A program made the position numbers and the translations under genes. Below, one piece after another: positions 7,636 through 14,013 of a stretch of 64,000 nucleotides of DNA. The stretch is from Pelagimonas sp. GTDB taxonomy: Bacteria > Pseudomonadota > Alphaproteobacteria > Rhodobacterales > Rhodobacteraceae. The notes beneath the pieces are model-generated. The model made no database searches and was not told where the DNA came from. It was given only the letters and a program-made list of their open reading frames with translations. Numbering within the stretch: position 1 is the stretch's first letter; each line of letters starts with the position of its first letter. The stretch spans positions 1 to 64,000 of the forward strand of contig JAOARQ010000028.1 in assembly GCA_025210455.1 (NCBI GenBank), written 5' to 3'.

Positions 7636-8456
7636 GCAAGCACCGCCTGTTCCACCTCACGCTTGCGGGCTTTGCGACGTTGGTTTCTCAACTGGCGGCT
7701 ATTGGGAAGCGTCTGACCTTCGGGCAAAGCTGCGGCCATCTCTGCGCGTTTCTTTAGCCATGCCTCTTCTTTCGCACGGCGCTCGGCCTTCAATGCACGG
7801 CGTTCTGCGGCCCCCGAGGCCACCTGCGCCTGCGCCCTATGGCTTTCATCAACCGGGCCAGTCGGCTCACCATCAAGACCAAAGCGCATACTGCCATCCG
7901 CCGCCAAAGCTGCCTGATAGTCATCGTTGTAGGTGTACCAGCTCATAAAGGCCCGTGTGGCTTCTTCGCTCCAACCCATGCCCTTTTGCAGGTCAGCAGC
8001 GATCCCGATAGCAAGAGGCTTGATCTTGCCCGGCTTCCAGTTCTTCCCCTTGCCTTTGCCCTTATTGAACACCTTCGGAAAGCGCTTGCTGGCTGACATG
8101 AGCATCTTGACGCCGTTCACTTTCAAATTGCCATTGGGGAGATAGGTTTTGACCTTGGGCTTTGCCTTGCGTGGTCGCGCCGTGGGCTTGATGTTTGACA
8201 CCTCTGTCACACGGTTCCGCGGCTTGAGCGCGATCTTACGCGGCCCGGCCACCATCCCATCTGCCCCCAAACTCAACTTGGGGCGTTCTTTCTGCGCTGA
8301 TGAGGGCTGTGCGCTAGGCTTGGGCATTGTGAGACCCAGTTTACCCTTTGGGCGCTCAGAGGGTTTCTGTACGTTGCCTGTGACTGCCTGTGCCGCCCGT
8401 ACCTGCGCCTCGCGGTTTATTTTCAAGGTTCCTTTGCGGCGTTCAATCATTGCCAT
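7617..8456 (-). CDS. ProQ/FinO-family RNA chaperone
   Basis: 279 residues with a perfect AGGAGG about ten bases upstream of the ATG. The first 110 residues are basic and Pro-rich, likely disordered. Residues about 125-210 fit the FinO/ProQ RNA-binding fold: FPKVFN, then KPLAIGIAADLQKGMGWSEE, ATRAFMSWYTYNDDYQAALA and the GEPTGPVDESH segment. A Lys/Arg/Glu-rich tail follows. Members bind structured RNA 3' hairpins and control plasmid transfer or mRNA stability. On an element, this suggests RNA-level control of replication, transfer or host genes. The target is unknown. Confidence 0.8.
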   Translation of the reverse strand: MAMIERRKGTLKINREAQVRAAQAVTGNVQKPSERPKGKLGLTMPKPSAQPSSAQKERPKLSLGADGMVAGPRKIALKPRNRVTEVSNIKPTARPRKAKPKVKTYLPNGNLKVNGVKMLMSASKRFPKVFNKGKGKGKNWKPGKIKPLAIGIAADLQKGMGWSEEATRAFMSWYTYNDDYQAALAADGSMRFGLDGEPTGPVDESHRAQAQVASGAAERRALKAERRAKEEAWLKKRAEMAAALPEGQTLPNSRQLRNQRRKARKREVEQAVLAQAKSA

Positions 8457-8491
8457 GTGCTGAGCCTCCTTTCAGGCATAGGGGGATTGCT

Positions 8492-8511
8492 CACGCCCTG
8501 CGCTGGGCGTG
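8492..8511. other. Short hairpin between AlpA-like and ProQ-like genes
   Basis: CACGCCC (8492-8498) and GGGCGTG (8505-8511) form a seven-base stem with a six-base loop. There is no T-run after it on either strand, so it may be an RNA structure in the 5' leader of the ProQ-like message rather than a terminator. Confidence 0.35.
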
Positions 8512-8538
8512 CTGTATGAGTTCAATTGTCAGGGGTGT

Positions 8539-8778
8539 TTAGGCGGCTGTCTGACCCTGAGCCTTGGCCACCTGTTCGGCAATCCACTGCTCAACTGTAT
8601 CGACGTGCCAGCGGGCCATATTGCGTGTGATCTTGAGGGGGGCCGGGAAGGTGCCAGCTTTGACAAAGCGGTATAGGGTGGCACGACTGACGCCCAGCAA
8701 AGCCATCACGTCGGGGGCATCCAACAGGGTCTTTTTGAAGTCATGCACTTTGGGCTGATGCGTGTTCGTTCGGTTCAT
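8539..8778 (-). CDS. AlpA-like helix-turn-helix regulator (first copy)
   Basis: 79 residues, normal for the AlpA/excisionase-like family. The helix-turn-helix reads DAPDVMALLGVSRATLYRFV, followed by the wing-like FPAPLKITRNMARWHVDTVE and the terminal QWIAEQVAKAQG. AlpA proteins activate integrase or excision genes in P4-like elements and are common regulators of island genes. It lies between the initiator-like gene and the ProQ-like gene, all on the minus strand. A pair of direct repeats just upstream (8834-8869) may be its own or a neighbour's operator. Confidence 0.85.
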   Translation of the reverse strand: MNRTNTHQPKVHDFKKTLLDAPDVMALLGVSRATLYRFVKAGTFPAPLKITRNMARWHVDTVEQWIAEQVAKAQGQTAA

Positions 8779-8833
8779 GTCTCATCCTGCTCTATCCTGT
8801 TTCAGGGTGTGCCTACTTATACCGAATCAGCGC

Positions 8834-8869
8834 GAATCCGTCCATGATAGACCGTCGAAATCCGCCCAT
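8834..8869. promoter_or_regulatory. Direct repeat upstream of AlpA-like gene
   Basis: GAATCCGTCCAT (8834-8845) and AAATCCGCCCAT (8858-8869) lie 24 bases apart in the same orientation in the promoter region of the AlpA-like gene. They match at ten of twelve positions. This spacing is near two helical turns, which suits a regulator binding as a dimer or to tandem sites. Confidence 0.4.
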
Positions 8870-8914
8870 TATTACCCATTAAAATCAATGCCTTGAAATT
8901 TTATCTTGCCGGAA

Positions 8915-10909
8915 TCAAAATAATTCCCCAAGCATCTGTTGGCGCTCACTTTCAGAACGCGCCAAGCCCGATGGAAGAGCCATTTTCTCAGCTTCCACAC
9001 GCGGCAATCCAGCATCATATTCAAGGATCGCGGCACGCTCTTTGCGCATTTCATCAAAGTCAGCGGCCAGATTGATCGCAGGTTCGCGCCCTCCGAAGGC
9101 TGGCACATGGATACCCTGTTCCCGCGCCATTTCCCGGATCTTCTGGACGGGGCGCACACCCGCTGCCCATTGCTCTGATCTAAACCTGTCCCAGGCATTA
9201 CGGCTGGGTGCGGATGGCTCTGGCTTCGGCTGCTCTGAAACAGGTTCAGGGGTTGGCTCTGGGCGCGGCTGCGGCGCGTTGAACGCAAAACCATGACGCT
9301 CACCCCAGCTTTGCAGAGTTGGGTCTGTGAACGGCTCTGCGGGCTTCTGATCGGCTTGCCAAGCCTTGCGGGGTTCGCGGAATGGCGGGACATAGATACC
9401 TTCCGCACGGGCCATTGCGCGGATCTTGGCCACGGGCCGCACACCTGCTGCCCAGTGCTTATGCCGGTATGTCCACCAGATGTCCTGTTCCTCTGGCGTA
9501 CCATCATCAGTCCGTTGCGCGTTGCCCTTGAAGATCTGGGGATCAACCGCTGCCGCCCGCTTGGTGTCCAGCACGCCACCCTCGGTCAGATCCAGTGGAG
9601 GCACCTTGATGCCTGCCCGATGCGCCATCGCTCTCAGGGTGAAGATAGATCGCCCGGGCATTGCGTGGTTGTCGCGGTACTCTGCCCATGCCGAATACTT
9701 TACCTTGCCTGCGGCGCTGCCATCCAGACCCGAAGATGAACGCTGATTTTGTGCATTGCTCGGAGGTTCGCCAGACGGGGTGAGGTTGGAAAAAATCTCA
9801 GGTTCATTCTCTGGTTGGCCTGAAACCATTTCATTCTGGCGCTCGGTCATGATCTCATTCTCTACGGGTGTAGTATTATATGTTAGTGGGCCAAAATGGC
9901 CCGGGCTTTTGCCGCCCTTTTGCCGCCCCTCCTGATTTCTATTTTTGCCGCCCCCGCCATCAGAAATTGCCGCCCCCTCATCTCCCTTATTTTCTTGGGC
10001 GTGAGCCGGGTTTTGGCCTTCTTTTTGCCGCCCCTCTTGAGCCGGGTTTTTGCCGCCCCCTTCTGAGGGATTTGCAACCCCTTCAATGTGTTCAAAATCT
10101 TCGATCACTTCGACACTGGTTGGCCTGAAATAGTCAGGATTGAGCGCAGGCTTTTCACCTGTGCAGGTAGGGGCGATCATAGCGCCTGCATCAATGAGGC
10201 TGGCCTTGATATTCCGTACTGTTCGCTCACTCACCCCCAGCTTTTTCATCAGTTGAGCATTGGTCATGTCAGGCTTCTTGCTCAGGGCCAGATAGAGCGG
10301 CTTGGCCTTCTTGTGCAGCCCACGGAACGGATCTGGCTTTTTCAGTTCTTCAAGGGCTTTTTCGATCTGCGCATCCAGCGTGGGATCTTCGCACTGATAG
10401 TACATCGCGCGTATCTCAGCATTGTTCATCACAAACTCCGTCATTGATTTGTTGCCATCGAATTGGCGTCTGCCCACCGGGGCCAATAGGTTGCGCTGCA
10501 CCAGCCCAGCTCGAACCCGTTTCACCGTGCGCTCTGATTTGCCCGTGGCCTTTGCCAGCATCGACAGAGCCACTGCTGACGGCCCCCAGAACCACGCACC
10601 ACGGCCATCAATCAGGATCGGGCTAAAGTGCAGGTGTGCCGCCAGTATCGCTTTCTCTGAGGCTGTGAGGCCGCTTGCGGTGACGATCTTGCGCCGCTGC
10701 TGGTATTTGATCTTGCGCCACTTCTGGGCGTCCTGATTGGCCTGTATGAAGCCATACCGCTCTGGTTCACTCGCAATCCACGGCAGGACAGACTTGAACC
10801 GTTTGCAGGTTTCCACAATCTCCGCACGCTGCGGGATTTTTATGCGTGGAATGCCTTGTTTTACTGGTGAAAAGAGTTGCCCTGTGAGGGCTTGAGAAGG
10901 TATATTCAA
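8915..10909 (-). CDS. Replication-initiator-like protein with internal iterons and a triple C-terminal repeat
   Basis: I place the start at TTG 10909, which has CAGGAGA upstream; the frame stays open to 11050 but that part covers a hairpin pair and looks non-coding. The product is 664 residues. Two helix-turn-helix segments are visible: SMLAKATGKSERTVKRVRAG (about 110-130) and MKKLGVSERTVRNIKASLID (about 215-235), the tandem winged-helix layout of plasmid and phage initiators. Residues about 285-345 are Gly/Lys/Gln-rich. Three copies of a 36-residue unit of the form W-YR--HWAAGVRPV-KIR-MAR--GI-VPPF occur near 401-437, 473-508 and 568-603. Initiation at the internal DNA repeats is inferred, not proven. 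Confidence 0.6.
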   Translation of the reverse strand: MNIPSQALTGQLFSPVKQGIPRIKIPQRAEIVETCKRFKSVLPWIASEPERYGFIQANQDAQKWRKIKYQQRRKIVTASGLTASEKAILAAHLHFSPILIDGRGAWFWGPSAVALSMLAKATGKSERTVKRVRAGLVQRNLLAPVGRRQFDGNKSMTEFVMNNAEIRAMYYQCEDPTLDAQIEKALEELKKPDPFRGLHKKAKPLYLALSKKPDMTNAQLMKKLGVSERTVRNIKASLIDAGAMIAPTCTGEKPALNPDYFRPTSVEVIEDFEHIEGVANPSEGGGKNPAQEGRQKEGQNPAHAQENKGDEGAAISDGGGGKNRNQEGRQKGGKSPGHFGPLTYNTTPVENEIMTERQNEMVSGQPENEPEIFSNLTPSGEPPSNAQNQRSSSGLDGSAAGKVKYSAWAEYRDNHAMPGRSIFTLRAMAHRAGIKVPPLDLTEGGVLDTKRAAAVDPQIFKGNAQRTDDGTPEEQDIWWTYRHKHWAAGVRPVAKIRAMARAEGIYVPPFREPRKAWQADQKPAEPFTDPTLQSWGERHGFAFNAPQPRPEPTPEPVSEQPKPEPSAPSRNAWDRFRSEQWAAGVRPVQKIREMAREQGIHVPAFGGREPAINLAADFDEMRKERAAILEYDAGLPRVEAEKMALPSGLARSESERQQMLGELF
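9909..10058. repeat. Six iteron-like copies of TTGCCGCCC
   Basis: Copies lie at 9909-9917, 9920-9928, 9945-9953, 9967-9975, 10025-10033 and 10050-10058, all in the same orientation, mostly preceded by extra T and followed by extra C. Start-to-start distances are 11, 25, 22, 58 and 25 bases. Next to them lie a perfect palindrome GGGCCAAAATGGCCC (9888-9902) and an AT-rich stretch (about 9870-9887). The copies fall inside the initiator-like gene but are read in all three frames, which points to a DNA-level role such as an origin. Confidence 0.6.
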
Positions 10910-10951
10910 CCTGTCTCTCCTGTGTGGAAATGTGGATGGACAAGCACCAAA

Positions 10952-10991
10952 TCGGCCCGTTAGCGCTCCAACGCTGCGGGCCATTCTTTTT
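10952..10991 (+). terminator. Plus-strand terminator-like hairpin ahead of the initiator-like gene
   Basis: GGCCCG (10952-10957) pairs with CGGGCC (10975-10980), with inner pairing AGCG/CGCT, followed by CATTCTTTTT on the plus strand. It lies 43 bases upstream of the TTG start of the leftward gene, so it could stop rightward transcription entering from inside that gene. Confidence 0.45.
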
Positions 10992-11004
10992 GGGCCTGAT
11001 ACGC

Positions 11005-11035
11005 AAAACGCCCCACACTCAGATGAGCGGGGGCG
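11005..11035 (-). terminator. Minus-strand terminator after the second AlpA-like gene
   Basis: On the minus strand CGCCCC (plus 11030-11035) pairs with GGGGCG (plus 11009-11014), followed by TTTT. It sits 30 bases after the stop of the AlpA-like gene at 11065-11310 and separates it from the initiator-like gene. Confidence 0.6.
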
Positions 11036-11064
11036 CTGTCGCGGTTTCAAATTTTCAATGGCGT

Positions 11065-11310
11065 TTAGGTGGTGCTTTTCTCAACCTGTTCAGCAATCCA
11101 GTCATCTACGGTTTTTCGATGCCAGCGCTTTATCACCCCACCAAGCATGATTGGCTCAGGAAAGCCGACCTTGGCTTTGATCCGGTAAAATGTCGTGCGG
11201 CTGATCCCTATAATGGCCAGCACCTCAAGCATGGACAAAAGCTGCTTCTCGATTGGGGCAGCGATTGCGTGAATTTCTTCCATTGACCGTTCCGGCATGG
11301 GCTTCTCCAA
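11065..11310 (-). CDS. AlpA-like helix-turn-helix regulator (second copy)
   Basis: 81 residues. The helix-turn-helix SMLEVLAIIGISRTTFYRIK is followed by FPEPIMLGGVIKRWHRKTVD and DWIAEQVEKSTT, the same architecture as the copy at 8539-8778 but clearly divergent in sequence. It lies directly downstream of the integrase on the same strand, as alpA genes of P4-like islands often do, and may control integration and excision. It is bounded by minus-strand terminators on both sides, so it is probably transcribed alone. Confidence 0.85.
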   Translation of the reverse strand: MEKPMPERSMEEIHAIAAPIEKQLLSMLEVLAIIGISRTTFYRIKAKVGFPEPIMLGGVIKRWHRKTVDDWIAEQVEKSTT

Positions 11311-11322
11311 AATTTTGAGATT

Positions 11323-11365
11323 GCAAAAAGAAAACCCCCGGCACGCTCTGTTCAGCGCCCGGGGG
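11323..11365 (-). terminator. Intrinsic terminator of the integrase gene
   Basis: A seven-base stem CCCCCGG (11335-11341) and CCGGGGG (11359-11365), read on the minus strand, is followed by TTTTCTTTTTG. It lies 75 bases after the integrase stop codon. Confidence 0.8.
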
Positions 11366-11439
11366 AAATTCTGTCACAATACACATACCGCAAAGCCCGA
11401 TGTTACGCAAATGGCGGCGATACGTTTCTGGCCTCGCCG

Positions 11440-12666
11440 CTATGCTGAAAGCGCAATCACGTTGTCGGGCTTGTCTGGTTCGACATAATGCGCCCAAGCG
11501 TCCATCAATTCACGGCGGCGTTCGAGCAGGTTTGACCGGCTGTATGCCCGTTCCACCGCATTGCCCACCTGATGCGCAAGGCTCATTTCTGCCACTTCAT
11601 GCGCTGCTCTGGCGACCTCATTGCACCAATCCCGGAAGGACGACCGGAAACCATGCACCGTGCAATCAGGGTGGCCGTTCTCTTGCAACAGTTTGCGCGA
11701 TGTGGCGTCAGACAAAGGCTTACCGTAGCGCGACCCCGGAAAGATCAGGTGCGACCCGTCAGTATACAGCTTGGCTTCATGCAGGATCTCAATGGCCCGA
11801 TCCGTCAGCGGGACAACATGTTCTTTCGCTGCCTTCATGCGTTCCTCTGGGATCGTCCATGTGCGGGCCTCGAAATCAATCTCTGACCACTCAGCAAACC
11901 GCACCTCGCCCGAGCGTGACGCGCAAAGGATGATAAATTCCAGCGCCAGCTTGCTTGTCGGGCGGGCCATCGTGCCGCGTAGGGTTTCGACAAATGCCGC
12001 CACATCCTCAAATGGCACCGCCTTGTGGTGTTTGACCTTGGACACGACTTTCTGGCTGGGCAGCGCGCCTTTCACCGCATCCATCGTATCATGTGGTGAT
12101 CCGGTGAACGCACCCTGAGCCTTGGCCCACATAAGAACCTTGCGGATGCGCTGGAACACCCGTCGCGCTGTCTCGGGTTTCTTCAACCAGATCTGTGACA
12201 GAGCGTCGAAGATCTGGCGCTGCTCAATGTCTTCCATCGGCACCTTGGCCATTTTGGGGGTGTAGGTTTGCAGAGAGGAAATGAACTGATCCGTGTGCTT
12301 GGCATTGCGCCAGCTATCTTTGTTCAGGTCATGCACCGCCACGCAAGCCTCAGCCCATGTCAGGCCTGCTTGTGCCTCTTCCTTGGCCTGCTGGATTGCA
12401 GCTTGCTTGATTGCCCTGGGATCTTTCCCTGACGCTGCTACGCGCTTGTTCTCTTCGGCAATGCGCCGGGCGTCAGACAGGGACACATCTGGATAGTTTC
12501 CCAGACCCATGTCGCACCGCCGCCCATGAATGGATAGCCTTTGTTGCCAGCTTTTTGCCCCACTGGCCCGGACGATCAGCATCAATCCGTTGCCATCGCC
12601 ATACTTGCCGGGATCTGAAAGTGTTGCCACGCCACGCGCAGAAAGTTTGTTCGCCATATCGCTCAC
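11440..12666 (-). CDS. P4-type tyrosine integrase
   Basis: 408 residues, the usual length. The N-terminal part (about 1-90) is the DUF4102-type arm-binding domain (KLSARGVATLSDPGKYGDGN, then SWQQRLSIHGRRCDMGLGNYP). A core-binding helical domain follows. The catalytic domain shows the expected Arg in CASRSGEVRFAEW, HGFRSSFRDW, LAHQVGN and the tyrosine in ERAYSRS. It would integrate and, with a helper, excise the element at an attachment site. Its start faces the chromosome; TGAGACA repeats and a tRNA-3'-like sequence lie within 210 bases upstream, suitable as arm and core sites. Confidence 0.93.
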   Translation of the reverse strand: MSDMANKLSARGVATLSDPGKYGDGNGLMLIVRASGAKSWQQRLSIHGRRCDMGLGNYPDVSLSDARRIAEENKRVAASGKDPRAIKQAAIQQAKEEAQAGLTWAEACVAVHDLNKDSWRNAKHTDQFISSLQTYTPKMAKVPMEDIEQRQIFDALSQIWLKKPETARRVFQRIRKVLMWAKAQGAFTGSPHDTMDAVKGALPSQKVVSKVKHHKAVPFEDVAAFVETLRGTMARPTSKLALEFIILCASRSGEVRFAEWSEIDFEARTWTIPEERMKAAKEHVVPLTDRAIEILHEAKLYTDGSHLIFPGSRYGKPLSDATSRKLLQENGHPDCTVHGFRSSFRDWCNEVARAAHEVAEMSLAHQVGNAVERAYSRSNLLERRRELMDAWAHYVEPDKPDNVIALSA

Positions 12667-12739
12667 TCTATCGTTTCCGGGTTTTGCGGACGGTGGCCAC
12701 CAGCCCCACAGTTAGCCCCACACCTTGCGTGTGATTGGC

Positions 12740-12820
12740 TGAGACAGATTTAATACGCCCTGAGACAGCCTGAGCAATAAGCAATTGAATCAGAAGATTA
12801 TTTTAGAACACAGTGAGACA
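12740..12820. repeat. Three TGAGACA copies upstream of the integrase
   Basis: Copies at 12740-12746, 12761-12767 and 12814-12820. The middle one extends to TGAGACAGCCTGAG, the exact reverse complement of part of the repeat at 5907-5920. Their place between the integrase start and the probable attachment site suits integrase or excisionase arm sites. Confidence 0.5.
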
Positions 12821-12854
12821 CCGTGAAACGAGATGAATCACACCAGACTCGGAC

Positions 12855-12871
12855 TTCCGCTCCGCCATTCC
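12855..12871. other. Probable attachment-site half (tRNA 3'-end-like)
   Basis: TTCCGCTCCGCCATTCC resembles the 3' end of a serine-type tRNA gene (acceptor stem plus CCA). No full cloverleaf can be formed from the upstream bases, so this is not a tRNA gene. It lies about 190 bases from the integrase start, where the att core of a P4-type element is expected. The other copy would be outside the window. Confidence 0.35.
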
Positions 12872-12979
12872 ACAATTTTGAATACGATTTCCTCCTAACA
12901 GATTGAGTGGACGGGATAGGTCCGGGACTGGTTCAGTCATCACCGGCTGTGCTTTTGTTCTATGAGTACGCGAATACAG

Positions 12980-12986
12980 CTATAGT
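12980..12986. promoter_or_regulatory. LysR half-site upstream of the LysR gene
   Basis: CTATAGT, identical to the left arm of the operator dyad at 13925-13943, lies 44 bases before the proposed LysR start. It suggests autoregulation. Confidence 0.4.
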
Positions 12987-13029
12987 GGGCGGTGCTTCCT
13001 GCTATTCGATCAGTCACAGGCCTGCCAAA

Positions 13030-13902
13030 ATGAAGAATTTGTCGTTGAACCAACTCCGTGCCGTCGAGGCTGTCGCAGCACAAGGCAGTTTTTCTGCCGC
13101 TGCCAAGCAGTTGGGGATTTCGCAGCCTTCGGTGTCGAACAATGTGTCGGCGGTTGAAGCGCGCTATAAGGTGCAGCTGTTCGATCGCCGGGGATATTCG
13201 GCAATCCCCACGGCAGAGCTGCAAAGCCTGCTCCCCAAGGTGAGATCAACCCTGCTGCTGGTGCAGGAAATGGAAAATCAGCTCAGCAAGATCCGGGATC
13301 TCAAGCAGGGGCAATTGCGGATCGGCTACTCGACCTATCAGGTGGCCATGCCGATACTGGCCGCATTCATGCAGCGGTTTCCCGATGTTCAGGTCGAGGC
13401 CCGCAGCATGGCCAGCTATGACCTGCTGCGCGACCTGCGCGAAGGAATGCTGGATCTGGCGCTTGTTACGGCGCGTGAAATACCCGGAGACCTTTCAGGG
13501 ATTGAGCTTTGCAAGATGCACCTGATGCTGGCCGTGCCCAAATCGCACCCTTTTGCCTCTCGTTCGGAGGTCTCTTTGAAAGACCTGCAGGGACAGCCGC
13601 TGATCCAGCGTGAAACCAGTTCTGCGACCCGTCGGCTGTTTGAAGCGCAAGCCCGGTTGTCGAAACTCGAAATGAAGACCGTTCTGGCCGTGGGATCCTG
13701 GGGATCAATTCTTGAATTGGCGCAGGCAGGGGTTGGAATCGGCGTTGGGCTGGACATCGAGGTAAAAAAGACACCGGGTATTTCCGTAGTGCCACTGAAG
13801 AATTCCCCGGTCGTGGCCTCACAGTTTTTGGTGTATCTTGATGAAAGAAAGGCAATTTCGACGGTTCAGGCCTTTCTGGATATCGCCAATTCCAAAATAT
13901 GA
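13030..13902 (+). CDS. LysR-type regulator of the phosphonate operon
   Basis: 290 residues from ATG 13030. The frame is open from 12907, but the added 41 residues do not belong to the family, and MKNLSLNQLRAVEAVAAQGS is a typical LysR start. The winged helix-turn-helix is SFSAAAKQLGISQPSVSNNV. A periplasmic-binding-protein-like effector domain follows (QLRIGYSTYQVAMPILAAFM onward). It ends 111 bases before phnW on the same strand, with a perfect LysR operator between. The likely inducer is 2-aminoethylphosphonate or a related phosphonate; this is inferred from context. Confidence 0.88.
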   Translation: MKNLSLNQLRAVEAVAAQGSFSAAAKQLGISQPSVSNNVSAVEARYKVQLFDRRGYSAIPTAELQSLLPKVRSTLLLVQEMENQLSKIRDLKQGQLRIGYSTYQVAMPILAAFMQRFPDVQVEARSMASYDLLRDLREGMLDLALVTAREIPGDLSGIELCKMHLMLAVPKSHPFASRSEVSLKDLQGQPLIQRETSSATRRLFEAQARLSKLEMKTVLAVGSWGSILELAQAGVGIGVGLDIEVKKTPGISVVPLKNSPVVASQFLVYLDERKAISTVQAFLDIANSKI

Positions 13903-13924
13903 CAGTTTCCCGACACCCCACAGT

Positions 13925-13943
13925 CTATAGTCAAACACTATAG
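13925..13943. promoter_or_regulatory. LysR operator dyad ahead of phnW
   Basis: Perfect inverted repeat CTATAGT (13925-13931), five-base spacer, ACTATAG (13937-13943). It contains ATAG-N7-CTAT and so fits the T-N11-A rule for LysR-type activators. It lies about 70 bases upstream of the phnW start, and a half copy sits upstream of the LysR gene itself. Confidence 0.75.
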
Positions 13944-14013
13944 TTGTCGCAAAGCTGTTAAGAAATCAAAATAGAGCGGGCTTTGTTGAACAGATACGAA
14001 GAAAGCCCACTCT

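Larger units (their letters stand above)
1..12871. mobile_element. Integrated genetic element (right part, left end outside window)
   Basis: The first 12.9 kb is packed with element-type genes: a P4-type integrase at the right edge, two AlpA-like regulators, an initiator-like protein with iterons, a ProQ/FinO chaperone, an AntA/AntB antirepressor, a Rha remnant, and GIY-YIG and SNase-like nucleases. Past it begins an ordinary LysR-phnWX chromosomal operon. The integrase start codon faces the chromosome, the usual arrangement for islands integrated at a tRNA 3' end. No relaxase, terminase, capsid or tail gene is present here, so whether this is a phage satellite, an ICE fragment or an integrative plasmid is open. 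The right boundary is inferred. Confidence 0.75.

Noticed and set aside
10910-11050. N-terminal extension of the initiator-like protein
   Set aside because: It would cover two hairpins and lacks a ribosome site, whereas TTG 10909 has CAGGAGA at the right distance.
12845-12871. A tRNA-Ser gene at the element end
   Set aside because: Only the 3'-end-like bases are present; no D, anticodon or T arms can be formed from the upstream sequence.
12907-13029. 41-residue N-terminal extension of the LysR protein
   Set aside because: LysR proteins start directly at the winged helix; the region holds a regulator half-site and likely the promoter.
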